From: Sphingobacterium sp. SYP-B4668
GTDB taxonomy: Bacteria; Bacteroidota; Bacteroidia; Sphingobacteriales; Sphingobacteriaceae
Assembly: GCF_027627455.1 (NCBI RefSeq)
Contig: NZ_CP115483.1
Location: 3,286,001-3,350,000 of the forward strand
DNA length: 64,000 bases
Reading direction: 5' to 3'
The position numbers and the translations under genes are program-made. This document shows, one piece after another, positions 1 to 10,200 of this stretch (the stretch's first letter is position 1; each line of letters opens with the position of its first letter). The notes under the pieces are model-generated. The model did not search any database, had not been told where the DNA came from, and was given only the letters and a program-made list of their open reading frames with translations.

Positions 1-1151
1 TGATGCTTATCCTTTATCTTCTGTATATAACTGAATCCGACATTATGCGCCTGCCATCGACTGTCATTGGTGTTGTCCGTCAATGTATGGGTCAGTCGTT
101 CATCATCCATACGGTATATGTCGTTGTACCCCTGGCTAAAATTTTGATACGTGCCGAAGCTACCTGTCCAAAGTACGCCTACACTCATCTGCTCATTGGG
201 TGTATATTCAAGTCCCGCCCTACCCTGTTGAGTAGTAAGTGGTTCATCGGTCTTGGAATATTGCAGTGACTTGCGCGCGTCAGCGGCATCCCCGTCAGCA
301 TAAAATCTATCGAAGTTACGATACTCTTCCTCTCCTCGATAGGCATGCTCAAAACTGCCTTGCCACCTCCATTGCCCAACTTGGCCACCGAGATTGGCTC
401 CACCTCCATAACGGGCTTTTCGACCACTGCCCCCAAAAGCTTGTACACTACCGGACAAAGGTGTTGGTGCAGGCTGCTTCATTACAATATTAATGAGACC
501 TCCCACCCCTTTGGCATCAAATTTTGCAGAGGGATTGGTAATCAGCTCAATACTTTTAATCGATTCTGACGAAGTGCCTTTTAAAATATTGGCCAGCTCT
601 TTCGATGACAGGTAGGAAAGTTTGCCGTTGAGTAAAATACCAATATCTGACTTGCCTCGCATTTGGATATTACCATCTTCATCGACCCTGACGGATGGTG
701 CTCGTTGCAACAATTCTAAAGCAGTCATACCACTAGCTAAAATGCTACTCTCTACATTAATGACAGTGCGATCGCTCTTCTGCTCGATGAGTCGACGAGT
801 CCCTTGAACCGTAACTTCACCCAAAGTCTGCAGCGCATCTACCAAAAAGATAGTATCCAGAGCTATTTGCTCTCCAGACTTCAAATCGAACCTATGCGTA
901 TATCGTTCATATCCCAAATGATAGACTTCTAATTGATAAGTGCCAGTGGGTAAGGTGTGCTTAAAAAATCCGTCGTCATCTGTATACATCTTATAGGTGC
1001 CTATAGAATCTATAGTGTGTATAGTTATATTGGCTTTAGGAATGACTTGCTGGGATGTGTTGAATACGAAACCTTGTATCCTTGTTTGTGCACTAACGGT
1101 AACGGCACAAAAAAATAGGGCAAAAAAAGTGATATATAGAGAATAGGACAT
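1..1151 (-). CDS. Outer-membrane TonB-dependent beta-barrel receptor, N-terminal part (3' end outside window)
   Basis: The reading frame opens with ATG at 1151 and stays open to base 1, so the C-terminal barrel is missing. The translation shows a signal peptide ending near Ala21-Gln22, then a carboxypeptidase-regulatory-like beta-sandwich (about residues 25-105). A plug domain follows, with the motifs LLQRAPSV near residue 145 and NPSAKFDAKGVGGLINI near residue 205. These plug motifs are typical of the OMP_b-brl_3 branch of TonB receptors rather than SusC. The gene begins 23 bp after the PepSY protein on the same strand, which follows the siderophore receptor by 12 bp, so the three probably form one transcript. 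I infer a role in iron, haem or siderophore uptake from this context only; the family also takes up other ligands. Confidence 0.8.
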   Translation of the reverse strand, partial: MSYSLYITFFALFFCAVTVSAQTRIQGFVFNTSQQVIPKANITIHTIDSIGTYKMYTDDDGFFKHTLPTGTYQLEVYHLGYERYTHRFDLKSGEQIALDTIFLVDALQTLGEVTVQGTRRLIEQKSDRTVINVESSILASGMTALELLQRAPSVRVDEDGNIQMRGKSDIGILLNGKLSYLSSKELANILKGTSSESIKSIELITNPSAKFDAKGVGGLINIVMKQPAPTPLSGSVQAFGGSGRKARYGGGANLGGQVGQWRWQGSFEHAYRGEEEYRNFDRFYADGDAADARKSLQYSKTDEPLTTQQGRAGLEYTPNEQMSVGVLWTGSFGTYQNFSQGYNDIYRMDDERLTHTLTDNTNDSRWQAHNVGFSYIQKIKDKH

Positions 1152-1174
1152 AAAATCTTTAAAATAGAATAAAC

Positions 1175-2371
1175 TTACGAGATGGATATAGTGGACTTGG
1201 GCTTTCTTTTACTTTTCTTTTTATGACGCCCCCACCAGATCAAAAATCCGGTAATGGGTAAAGATGTAGCAACAATGCCTGCGAGAAAGGTAGACAACTT
1301 ACCAATCTGTCCCCACCACTGCCCCATGTGCAATTGCCAAATAGCATTTTCGACCTTTTCATGTACCAACTGAGGCTTAGGGACAACTTGTTGCATACCT
1401 GTGTAACGATCAAATACCATCAGTTGTTGATTCTCCGTGCTTTTGAGACCGGCAACACCCAATCGAAAAACGTAGACACCTGTGTGCTCGAAATTATAGA
1501 CCCAGATAGCTGCATTTTGTTGCTTTGGATGCTCTGCTAGCGCTCGTCTGGCCAAACGAGTGATATCGACAGAGACCTTATCTGGCTCTACCTGTCCGAC
1601 AACTTCTTCAAGATGCTCCTCCCCTCCACCAAAGGCGGTACTAATGATATCTCCTAAGGAATGAAAGAAAATAATAATTCCAGTAAGACTCAAAATGAAA
1701 CATAATAAGAGGGAGTAAAAGCCATATACATTATGCAAGTCATAATTTATCCTTTTGAAACGCGCTTTCCACCTTACTGTAAAACTATCCTGAACGGTCT
1801 TCTTATTCCAACGCTTGGGCCACCATAGGACAAGTCCAGTGATACAGCTCACAAAGAAGATAACAGTCGCGATAAGGACTACCCAACTCCCAAAAGGACC
1901 GGCCAAAAGTGCTGAGTGTAGATGTGCTGTAATGTAAAAAAAATGGGGCAGGGTATCCATCTTGAGCACTTCCGCAGTGTAGGGGTCTACATATACAAAT
2001 GTCAATTGATGTGTCTCTCCGTGAAAAGCTCGGACGCGAATGCTTCGGTGCGGATCATTAAAGTAAACAATCTCTGAAAGCTCCAACTGCGGATCTGTAG
2101 CTTGTATAGACTCAATCAATCTATCTGAACTAACAGGCTGGTGCTGCACCTCTACATAGCGTGCATCACCGGCACTCCATTCCAATATTTCATCACAATA
2201 AACGATAAGTGTACCTGTAAGACAGACGAATACAACTATGATTCCTGAAATAATACTTGGCCAAAGATGTAACCAAGCGTTAAGACGGGAAAACCAACCT
2301 TTACCAATTTTCTTTGGAGGCATTTGTTGTGAAGTAGAGGTCTTAGGCGCTTTCTTGGGTATGTAGGTCAT
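1175..2371 (-). CDS. PepSY-associated TM helix protein (iron-regulated inner-membrane protein)
   Basis: This 398-residue inner-membrane protein of the PepSY_TM family has four clear transmembrane segments. They lie at about residues 30-55 (LNAWLHLWPSIISGIIVV), 155-185 (ending LVLWWPKRW), 210-240 and 365-385 (ending LIWWGRHKKK). The two large periplasmic loops fit PepSY domains. Relatives often sit beside ferric-siderophore receptors and have been proposed to take part in reduction or release of siderophore iron at the inner membrane; this is a family-level expectation. The gene lies 12 bp downstream of a siderophore-type receptor and 23 bp upstream of another outer-membrane receptor, all leftward, which supports an iron-uptake operon. 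The length is normal for the family. Confidence 0.88.
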   Translation of the reverse strand: MTYIPKKAPKTSTSQQMPPKKIGKGWFSRLNAWLHLWPSIISGIIVVFVCLTGTLIVYCDEILEWSAGDARYVEVQHQPVSSDRLIESIQATDPQLELSEIVYFNDPHRSIRVRAFHGETHQLTFVYVDPYTAEVLKMDTLPHFFYITAHLHSALLAGPFGSWVVLIATVIFFVSCITGLVLWWPKRWNKKTVQDSFTVRWKARFKRINYDLHNVYGFYSLLLCFILSLTGIIIFFHSLGDIISTAFGGGEEHLEEVVGQVEPDKVSVDITRLARRALAEHPKQQNAAIWVYNFEHTGVYVFRLGVAGLKSTENQQLMVFDRYTGMQQVVPKPQLVHEKVENAIWQLHMGQWWGQIGKLSTFLAGIVATSLPITGFLIWWGRHKKKSKRKPKSTISIS

Positions 2372-2383
2372 AGCTAAATAAGC

Positions 2384-4852
2384 TTAAAACTTAAAGGAAA
2401 TATTTGCCAAAAATTCAAAAGGCTTCTGTGGCTTGGCGTATACATCCCAATACTTAATGTTGCCAATATTGTTGAACTTCAGGCCCAACCTGTACTTGGG
2501 CTGATCATAAAAAGCAGTGGCATTAACTACGGTATAGGATGGGATGGTAAAATCATCTTCAAAATCCATCAACACACTACCAACATAGTTCATCCCGGCC
2601 CCGAATCCTAATCCTTTAATGCGATTATCCAGAAATTTGTAAGATGTCCAAAAATTAGCAACATGCTTTGGAGACCAAGCCTCACGTAATCCCTGGGAAT
2701 AATCCTCACTTTTGACAAATTTATTGTCATTATATCCATAACCTGCCACAATATTCCAACCGCGAACGGGATTAGCAATCACATCGACTTCAACCCCCTT
2801 CGAGCTAAACTCTCCATCCTGAGTATATACAAAGTCTATTACCTCACGAAGGCGATCCTTGACACGAATATCGTAATAGGATATGGTGGAGCTCAACAAT
2901 CCGTCGAAAAGATCAATCTTGGTACCAAATTCAAATTGGTTGGCCTGTTCGGGTTTCCATTTTTTAGTAATTACATCCGAATCTAAATTGCTAGGGTCGC
3001 TAAGCCCCTGTGACGCTGCTACGTTGGTAAAACCATTCATATAGTTGGCAAATATGGATACTTGATCCTTGACGGGTTGGAACACAATCCCAATCTTCGG
3101 GGAAAAATTGACTTGATTGTAGCCTTCTTCTTTACTATGGGAGGGCCCGACCTCCTTTTGTTCGATATTGCCCTGCTCATCTTTGATAAGTGGCTGACCG
3201 GGTGAATACGACAGCCGTGCTCCTTGATGGAAACGGTTGACTCGCCCACTCAACATCAGGAAAAAGCGATCCGAGATATTCGTAACATTAGAAAAATATG
3301 CGCTGATAACATTATACTTGCTGTTGTCTATGCCATCGCCATAGCTACGTTTTCCTCTTGAATTCTCTATCTCAGAGCGTGTCAAAGGCTTCCAAGATGG
3401 ATCTTTCACACTGACGGTATCATAAATAGCGAAATAAGGCACCATATAGAGATTCTTATCGGTGTAAAGCGTAGCATCAAGTCCTAATAGCACCTTATTC
3501 TCCAAGGAACCCAATGTATAGTTACCATTAAAATTTTGCTGGATGACGGAAAAATTGAGATTATAGTCGTCAAAAATACGATAGCGTCGCTCTATACGCT
3601 CATCGTCGACTACCATGGGAACCATAAAAATAGACCCCTTGTCTCCGCTGTTGTTATAGAGATAGGAAGTACGGGAACTCCAGTTTTCGGATAATTGATG
3701 CTCAATCTCGGTGCCGATATTAATATTGGTTCTATTTGTCGCAACATCATTAGACGTCAACGAGCGATCATGCGGCATACCATACTCCTTGAGGTTGTTA
3801 AAGCTAAGCTTGTGCGTATTGCGGAGATAGGCCACCAATGGCTTAGTCGTATTATAGAGATCGGCGTCAAACCGAACGGTGGTCTTATCGCCCGCCTTGA
3901 ACGCGAGACTCGTCGCAAATCCCAAGGCTGTAACCTTTCCTTCATTTTGAAAGCCATTATTGGTCGTACCCATGATATTAAAACGTCCCAATGCGGTACG
4001 ATCATCATTCAAGGGGGTATTAATATCTGCCGTAAGCCGATTCATACCGAAGCTACCTGTTGTATAATTGACCTCACCTCGGAAAGACTCAAATGGCCGC
4101 TTGGTAACATTATTGATAATACCCCCATAAGAGGTGGCCTGCGCACCAAACAATGCCGCAGAAGGCCCCTTAATAACCTCCACTTTTTCTAGGTTGAAGA
4201 TTTCGGAGACTGCTCTGGAATTGATAGGCAACCCATTGCGGACCATATTAGAATTGCCTGTACCGGTGTTGGAAAATCCCCGAAGGGTAATACCATTGCC
4301 ATTGTCATTAACACCATTCGTCACAATAGCTCCTGGAACTTGTGATAGGGCACTAATGTAATCCGTAGCAGCAATCTCTTGCATAAAGTCTTTAGTTATT
4401 ACTGAGTAGGCTTGTGGATTTTCAAGATTAGCTAAGGGCATCCGAGCAATATCATCAGCTTCCCTACGTGCAAATTTATTCTTCTGGATATCAGACACGA
4501 CAACCTCACGAAGCTGATTCGATGTCGACTGGACCACAATCTGTGATAGGTTCAAATCCTGATGGGCCGTGACCTGGATGACTTGTTCGACAACGGTATA
4601 GTTGGCAAAGCTGATCATTAATAGATATTGTCCTTCAGGAACCTGCATATTGAAATGTCCACGCTCGTCCACGCGGGCACCATAATTTGTGCCTTTCAAT
4701 TTGACACTGGCATATGCAAGAGGTTTACCATCTGTAGTGACAACCTCTCCGACGACCTTTCCTCGACTTTGGGCCATTCCGATAATGGGCATGAACACAA
4801 GAAATAAAGTAATCGTCAATAGACGACAAGAGGTTATTAGTTGATATAGCAT
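2384..4852 (-). CDS. TonB-dependent siderophore receptor
   Basis: This 822-residue outer-membrane ferric-siderophore receptor has a signal peptide ending around GMAQ (residue 28). A carboxypeptidase-regulatory-like domain follows (about 31-110), then a plug domain (about 130-245) with SQVPGAIV, ITLRGFSNTG and VEVIKGPSAALFGA, the signature of the TonB siderophore receptor family. The 22-strand barrel ends in LANISFKF with a terminal Phe, as expected for Bam-dependent insertion. The plug is preceded by a VVVSD stretch that may serve as the TonB box. It heads a leftward operon with the PepSY protein and a second receptor, and is divergent from an AraC regulator across a 103-bp promoter region. 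The ligand cannot be read from sequence. Confidence 0.92.
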   Translation of the reverse strand: MLYQLITSCRLLTITLFLVFMPIIGMAQSRGKVVGEVVTTDGKPLAYASVKLKGTNYGARVDERGHFNMQVPEGQYLLMISFANYTVVEQVIQVTAHQDLNLSQIVVQSTSNQLREVVVSDIQKNKFARREADDIARMPLANLENPQAYSVITKDFMQEIAATDYISALSQVPGAIVTNGVNDNGNGITLRGFSNTGTGNSNMVRNGLPINSRAVSEIFNLEKVEVIKGPSAALFGAQATSYGGIINNVTKRPFESFRGEVNYTTGSFGMNRLTADINTPLNDDRTALGRFNIMGTTNNGFQNEGKVTALGFATSLAFKAGDKTTVRFDADLYNTTKPLVAYLRNTHKLSFNNLKEYGMPHDRSLTSNDVATNRTNINIGTEIEHQLSENWSSRTSYLYNNSGDKGSIFMVPMVVDDERIERRYRIFDDYNLNFSVIQQNFNGNYTLGSLENKVLLGLDATLYTDKNLYMVPYFAIYDTVSVKDPSWKPLTRSEIENSRGKRSYGDGIDNSKYNVISAYFSNVTNISDRFFLMLSGRVNRFHQGARLSYSPGQPLIKDEQGNIEQKEVGPSHSKEEGYNQVNFSPKIGIVFQPVKDQVSIFANYMNGFTNVAASQGLSDPSNLDSDVITKKWKPEQANQFEFGTKIDLFDGLLSSTISYYDIRVKDRLREVIDFVYTQDGEFSSKGVEVDVIANPVRGWNIVAGYGYNDNKFVKSEDYSQGLREAWSPKHVANFWTSYKFLDNRIKGLGFGAGMNYVGSVLMDFEDDFTIPSYTVVNATAFYDQPKYRLGLKFNNIGNIKYWDVYAKPQKPFEFLANISFKF

Positions 4853-4871
4853 TTTTATTTTATTTAGAACT

Positions 4872-4883
4872 ATTATAAATAAT
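4872..4883. promoter_or_regulatory. AT-rich palindrome, possible iron-regulator operator
   Basis: ATTAT-AA-ATAAT forms a 5-2-5 inverted repeat. It lies just downstream of the predicted leftward -7 box, near the expected transcription start of the siderophore receptor. The AT-rich arms and the adjoining AATGAT recall half of a Fur box, but the match is partial, so the Fur assignment is a guess. Confidence 0.3.
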
Positions 4884-4887
4884 GATG

Positions 4888-4895
4888 CAAAAGTA
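4888..4895 (-). promoter_or_regulatory. Bacteroidota -7 box for siderophore receptor operon
   Basis: Read on the minus strand this is TACTTTTG, an exact match to the Bacteroidota TAnnTTTG element. It lies 36 bp before the receptor ATG at 4852. No convincing TTTG -33 element sits at the usual spacing, which would fit an activator- or repressor-controlled promoter. Confidence 0.45.
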
Positions 4896-4896
4896 T

Positions 4897-4904
4897 TAGC
4901 TTTG
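4897..4904 (+). promoter_or_regulatory. Bacteroidota -7 box for AraC regulator gene
   Basis: TAGCTTTG matches TAnnTTTG exactly and lies 51 bp before the ATG at 4956. It is back-to-back with the leftward box at 4888-4895, so the two promoters cannot easily be occupied together. GTTAT at 4904-4908 and ATAAC at 4916-4920 form an inverted repeat just downstream that could bind a regulator. Confidence 0.45.
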
Positions 4905-4955
4905 TTATGTTAGAAATAACACATAAGGGATTATAAAAATCAAAGAAGGGATAAA

Positions 4956-5972
4956 ATGGAAAGTCTGACTTTACAACAGTTTTACGGTGATGCATTGCTG
5001 AAAGCCCTATTTTTAACTCCTCCCTTGCAAGAATCTTACAAGGGATTTCAGATCAGACCACTTTCTAATCATGTGGTAGAAGGAATAATGCGGTATTGTC
5101 ACTGTGAACAATTTGTAGTGTGTTACCAAGAGTGGACCGTCAAAAAACCGTTCAATCTTTTGGTAGAGCATCCCGAGCATATGGTCAAATTTCAATTTGA
5201 AATAGAAGGATCGTCTTTTTTTACGAATATAGAGGGCAAGCAAATTCCTATACCAAATGGACATCAACAATTCATCTATCTTCCAACAACAAAAGGGAGC
5301 CTTTACTATCCGGTATCCCGCAAAGTCCTGGATATCCACATCGAATTCGACTTTCTGCTGTCTGTTTTAAGGGGGCAAGGATTTACCCAAACACAATTAA
5401 AAGAGCACTTTTTGGTGAATAGCTGGACATTCTTTAGAAAGGCTATCCCTATTAGTTTGGATCAGGAAAACCTAATAGGCGACCTCCTATCCCATTCCTA
5501 TCAAGGCACTTTTGCAAAAGACTACATTCGTTGCAAGGCCATAGAAATCATGCTTTCGGTTTTTTCGAAAGGAACAGAATCTTTGGGATACACTTCATGG
5601 AAAAGCGAGGACCTCCATATTCTACAGGAGATAAAATTGTATTTAGATCGTAGTTTTGGAGAAGATCTGCAGCTCAAAAACATTTGCCGATCATTTGGCA
5701 TCAATGACTTCAAGCTCAAAAAGGCGTTTAAAGAGCGTTACGGAGATACTGTATTCGGTTATATCCGAAAAGCTAGGATGAAGCATGCACTTTACCTCTT
5801 ATTGAATAGCGAGATGGGTATAAAAGAAATCTCGTATGCTTGCGGATTTAAATACCCGCATCACTTCAGCCAATTGTTTTATCAACACTACAATTATCGA
5901 CCTCGGGAAATCAGATCAAAGAATACTACAGAGCTTTATCGTTCGATATCGACCAAATCCCTCGCAGTCTAA
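4956..5972 (+). CDS. AraC family transcriptional regulator
   Basis: This is a 338-residue regulator with a C-terminal AraC/XylS double helix-turn-helix at about residues 225-325. The first HTH lies around LQLKNICRSFGINDFKLKKAF. The second contains GIKEISYACGFKYPHHFSQLF and is followed by the conserved YNYRPRE turn. The N-terminal 220 residues resemble the effector domain of siderophore-sensing regulators such as PchR, but this is only suggested by its position. The gene is divergent from the siderophore receptor at 4852 with overlapping promoter elements between them. It is a plausible activator of the leftward iron-uptake operon in response to imported siderophore. The start at 4956 is an ATG about 50 bp after a Bacteroidota -7 box. 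Confidence 0.9.
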   Translation: MESLTLQQFYGDALLKALFLTPPLQESYKGFQIRPLSNHVVEGIMRYCHCEQFVVCYQEWTVKKPFNLLVEHPEHMVKFQFEIEGSSFFTNIEGKQIPIPNGHQQFIYLPTTKGSLYYPVSRKVLDIHIEFDFLLSVLRGQGFTQTQLKEHFLVNSWTFFRKAIPISLDQENLIGDLLSHSYQGTFAKDYIRCKAIEIMLSVFSKGTESLGYTSWKSEDLHILQEIKLYLDRSFGEDLQLKNICRSFGINDFKLKKAFKERYGDTVFGYIRKARMKHALYLLLNSEMGIKEISYACGFKYPHHFSQLFYQHYNYRPREIRSKNTTELYRSISTKSLAV

Positions 5973-6040
5973 AAGACTTATATATTGCTTTATTAGTATT
6001 TAGGCTAGGTTCGCCTGCTTCATAAAAATTCATCGTCTAT

Positions 6041-6790
6041 TTACAGCAGGGTGATATTTTTTTGGGCATAAGCAGCTAAGAAACCGTCTTTAGCGTCCAA
6101 TTCGGTCACTAAATAATGTATCTGGTTGGCGGAGCAGATATTAAGCCATTTGGAGCTGTTCAATTTTTCGGAAATGCTAATAACCGCGACTTTCTTTGCG
6201 GATCGGATCAATGCCATCTTCACTTGGACCACTTCCCAATCCATATCGGTCAATCCGTCTTCGGCTGAAAAAGCATTGGCTCCGAGTATGCAAAGATCAG
6301 CTTTGACACCCGCAAGTTGGTTGACTACACTCGCGCCGATATGCAGGTTTGCGTTTTTAGTCAGCTTACCTCCAATACTAATTACATCTAAATTGTCGTG
6401 ATCAGATAGCGTGATGGCAACTTGAGGACTTATCGTAATAATCGTGACCTTCAAATTGCTAGGAATCACCTTTGCTAGCTCTAATATCGTCGTACCGCCT
6501 TCGGTGAGAATCACCATATTATTCTTCAATAGCGTTAGCGTCTTTTTTGCTATTAACTTCTTGGCATCCAGCGCATACACTAGATTTTCAATATTGAACG
6601 GCTTGACAAAGGATTTACTAACAGCACCGCCATGAACACGAATGATTTTCTCCTGATCAGCCAGTTCCTTGAGATCCCTTCTAACCGTATCATCCGACAC
6701 ATTCAACTGCTCACTTAAATCAACAGATAACACTTTGTTATGTAAATCGATTTCCCGCAAAATCATTGCTTGCCTTTTTTCTTTCTTCAT
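6041..6790 (-). CDS. DeoR/GlpR family transcriptional repressor
   Basis: The protein has 249 residues from the ATG at 6790. The N-terminal winged HTH of the DeoR family (about residues 5-58) includes LSVDLSEQLNVSDDTVRRDLKEL and the wing motif HGGAV. A DeoRC sensor domain with LTEGGTTILELAKVIP (sugar-phosphate binding loop) and GANAF follows. An in-frame TTG at 6844 would add 18 residues, but it overlaps a likely -7 promoter box (6842-6849), so I prefer the ATG. DeoR proteins usually repress sugar catabolic genes and release DNA on binding a sugar phosphate. The gene is divergent from SusC of PUL1, whose cytoplasmic enzyme is MurQ, so MurNAc-6-phosphate or GlcNAc-6-phosphate is a reasonable inducer guess. 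Confidence 0.9.
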   Translation of the reverse strand: MKKEKRQAMILREIDLHNKVLSVDLSEQLNVSDDTVRRDLKELADQEKIIRVHGGAVSKSFVKPFNIENLVYALDAKKLIAKKTLTLLKNNMVILTEGGTTILELAKVIPSNLKVTIITISPQVAITLSDHDNLDVISIGGKLTKNANLHIGASVVNQLAGVKADLCILGANAFSAEDGLTDMDWEVVQVKMALIRSAKKVAVISISEKLNSSKWLNICSANQIHYLVTELDAKDGFLAAYAQKNITLL

Positions 6791-6841
6791 GAATTGTAAA
6801 TATCGATTGAACTCCTCTATTATAATTGCATTGCTTTCAAG

Positions 6842-6849
6842 CAAAGATA
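6842..6849 (-). promoter_or_regulatory. -7 box for DeoR-type regulator
   Basis: The minus strand reads TATCTTTG, an exact TAnnTTTG match 52 bp upstream of the ATG at 6790. It overlaps the alternative TTG start at 6844 and so argues against that start. Confidence 0.4.
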
Positions 6850-7223
6850 TTAATTTTTATACAATTGGGCTCATTACATTATGCGCTATTTTTGCGGTTT
6901 TAAAGAAATAACGCAAATAAAGCCATCACTAATCTTCCGGTTTTCAAATCGTATATCATAAGGTGAAAAATTCAATTAAACTTAATTTAAACACAATTAA
7001 AAGACCTTTAACGTAGATTAATTCGAGACATAAATTAATTTCAGCAAAAAATATCCGTATTTATTTGCGGTTTTTATTTGCATAAATAAATTAAAAACCA
7101 TAATATTGCTCAAAGCACGCACAAATCCAGATTATGAAATAACCAGCCGCATGCTTGAATGACATACACCTAATTGATGATTTTAAGACTAACAAGCAAT
7201 TCAATACCCAACAACTAACCAAT
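6845..7223. promoter_or_regulatory. Divergent DeoR/SusC control region with repeated TTTGCGGTTTT
   Basis: This gap holds no gene. The 11-mer TTTGCGGTTTT occurs twice (6891-6901 and 7064-7074). Each copy is followed by a partly inverted partner, AACGCAAATA at 6910-6919 and GCATAAATAAAT at 7080-7091. The first copy overlaps the candidate PUL1 promoter. Paired sites about 170 bp apart would suit binding and looping by the adjacent DeoR-family repressor. This is inference from pattern and position only. Confidence 0.35.
6864..6894 (+). promoter_or_regulatory. Candidate promoter for PUL1 (SusC)
   Basis: ATTG at 6864-6867, a 19-bp spacer and TATTTTTG at 6887-6894 fit the Bacteroidota -33/-7 arrangement. 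If used, the SusC mRNA would have a leader of about 320 nt. A closer, weaker promoter cannot be excluded. Confidence 0.35.
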
Positions 7224-10200
7224 ATGAAGCAATTATTTTATAAATGGAGACTATTGAAGCAGAATAGAGCAAACGTATCTATTTACGTTTGCTTGTTGAT
7301 GCTCTTACTATTTCATCAAGCGTCATTTGCTCAATTAAAAGACATCTCAGGAAGAGTGACGGATATTGCAAATAAAGGAATCAATGGAGCCTCTGTATCC
7401 GTCAAAAATAAAAACGTCACAACTATTACAGATAGCGAGGGCAATTTTGTGATTTCGGCCTCCCCTATTGACACCTTAACCTTTCGTTATATCGGCTTTC
7501 AAGCCCAAGAAATACTCATAGGTAATCGAACCTCCCTGACTATTGTGATGATTTCTACAGAAAGTGTATTGGAGGAGGTTGCTGTAGTTGGTTTCGGAAC
7601 CCAACGGAAGGTAACCGTGACAGGAGCGATATCAACCATTTCCGTACGAGAGATGCAGAAGGTCTCAACACCTGCACTTTCGAATGCTATCGCAGGAAAA
7701 CTTCCTGGAATAATAACTAGGCAAGCCAGTGGCGAACCGGGCTATGATGCAGCACAGGTATTTATAAGGGGGCTTTCAACTTTTGGAAACAATGCTCCTC
7801 TAGTCCTTATCGATGGTGTAGAAAGGGATATGAATCAAATAAACGCACAAGAAATCGAAAGCTTCACCATACTCAAAGATGCATCTGCGACGGCGGTCTA
7901 TGGTGTAAGGGGGGCGAATGGCGTTATCTTAATCAATACAAAAAGGGGCACAATTGGAAAACCTGCAATCAATTTCAGAACGGAATACGCTGGACTAAAA
8001 GCCCTAAGACTGCCCAATTATATCAATGGGGGCGAATATGCTTCCCTGATGAATGAAGCTCGTATTTTTGCTGGGGAAGACCCCAGATGGAGTGAAGACG
8101 AAATCAAAAAATATTACGACGGCTCAGACCCATATTTGTATCCAAACTCAAACTGGACTGATGCCGTTTTAAAAAGAGATACATGGCAGACGATTAACAA
8201 CTTGAGCGTCGCTGGAGGTGGTGAATCCATACAATATTATACTAATGTGGGCTATACCCTACAAAATGGAATTTATAAACAGGACCCGAATAATAAGTTC
8301 AATACCAATGCCAATATAAAAAGGTACAACTTCAGGAGCAACGTGGATTTAAAGCTATCGGAGGCGCTGACGATGCAACTTGGGATTGGAGGAATCATTC
8401 AAAACGGCAATTATCCAGGTTCATCTGCTAGCGCCATTTTTGGTAATATGCGGGTGATCTCACCAATTGCGTATCCCATATTAAATCCAGACGGCACACC
8501 TGGAGGAGCATCTACCTATGTAGGCGGAAATCCTTGGGGACTTGCTACCCAATCGGGCTATACAACACAAGACCGTAGCACACTACAAGGCACGTTTGGT
8601 ACGCGATGGGACCTTTCTAAATTGGTTACCCCTGGACTTTCGCTAAGAGGTCTATTTTCCTATGACAGATTAGCACAGACAGACAATTCTAGAATTAAAA
8701 CCTTTGAGGTCAAACGCTATTTGGGCAAAGATCCAGATACGGGTGAAGATTTATACAGTGTCCCATTCCGAGAGGAGCAACCTTTAGGATATGGGACAAA
8801 CAACAATAGCAACAGAGCTATTTATATGGAAACCCAAATCAATCTAGAACGCTCTTTTAACGAGCACCTAGTTAGTGGAATGCTTCTGTACAACCAACGT
8901 GATTATGTAGCATTGACCGCAGGAAGTTCTATTTTGAATCTCCCCTACAGAAGGCAAGGAATAGCAGGCCGAGCGACCTATAGCTTCAAGGACCGATATT
9001 TAGCAGAAGTAAATTTTGGATACAACGGGTCTGAGAATTTTCCAAAAGGCCGCAGATTTGGATTTTTCCCAGCATACTCTGCGGGTTGGGTGATTTCCAA
9101 CGAAAATTTTTGGGACGTATCGATTATCAACAATTTTAAAATAAGAGCCTCTAGTGGCAAGGTCGGCAATGACCAGATAGGTCAAAGATTCTTATTTCTA
9201 AATACAATCAATACTTCTGGTCAATCTTACTATTTCGGCGCCGACCAACAATTATTTCATGGTATGGAAGAAAATCAGATTGGAAACCCAAACATCAGTT
9301 GGGAACGCTCAACAAAGAATAACATTGGTGTAGACCTAGGATTTTTTAACGATAAGATAACGCTCCAAATCGACGCCTTCAATGAAACAAGGACTGGTAT
9401 TTTGCTGCAGCGACAAACGGTACCTTCTGTTGCCGGTTTTTTTCCATGGTCAATTCCCTACGCTAATATTGCAGCTATAAAAAATAAAGGAATCGATGGC
9501 TTGATCGAAGCCAGAAACTCAACCAGTGGAGGCTTCTTATATTCCTTACGAGGAAATTTCACATTTGCTAAAAATGAAGTTATAGAAAATGACGAACCTG
9601 TTCGTCGCTTTTCCTACCTATCGGGAAAAGGACTTCCACTTGGGCAGTCATTTGCCTTTATTTCCGAAGGATTGTTTGAAAGTGAGGAAGAAATTGCCGC
9701 ATGGCCGAGACAAACTTTTTCAACACCTAGACCGGGAGATGTAAAGTATAAGGATATCAATGGAGATGGAATAATTGACGCTTTTGACCAAATACCGGTA
9801 GGTTTTCCGCGATTACCTCAAATATCTTTTGGATTCGGCGGAACTGTAGGTTATAAGAACATTGATTTCAGTATATATTTTACAGGGGCCGCGAGAACCA
9901 GCGTTTTTATGTCGGGGTTGTCAATGTGGCCATTTTATGATGGACTGGGGGTAAACAATGTAATGCGGGAATATTATGATAATCGATGGACGCCCGAAAA
10001 TAAGGACGCCCAATACCCAGCGATTGATGTGGGAAACAATCCAAATAATTTTTTGAATTCGACCACTTGGATGAAAAATGGAAACTATCTCAGAATTCGA
10101 AATGTTGAAATAGGATACAGTCTTCCAAGCAAAGCTGCAAATAGACTAGGCTTAACGTCACTACGATTATTTCTGAACGGCATGAATCTATATACATGGG

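Noticed and set aside
3695..4192. 165-codon rightward frame
   Set aside because: It is antisense to the plug and early barrel of the siderophore receptor and has no recognisable protein features.
6791..6844. N-terminal extension of the DeoR-type protein from a TTG
   Set aside because: The TTG overlaps an exact Bacteroidota -7 box, and DeoR proteins normally begin about five residues before the HTH, as with the ATG at 6790.
7155..7223. N-terminal extension of PUL1 SusC from a TTG
   Set aside because: The extra 23 residues precede the signal peptide and are polar; the ATG at 7224 gives a normal exported protein.
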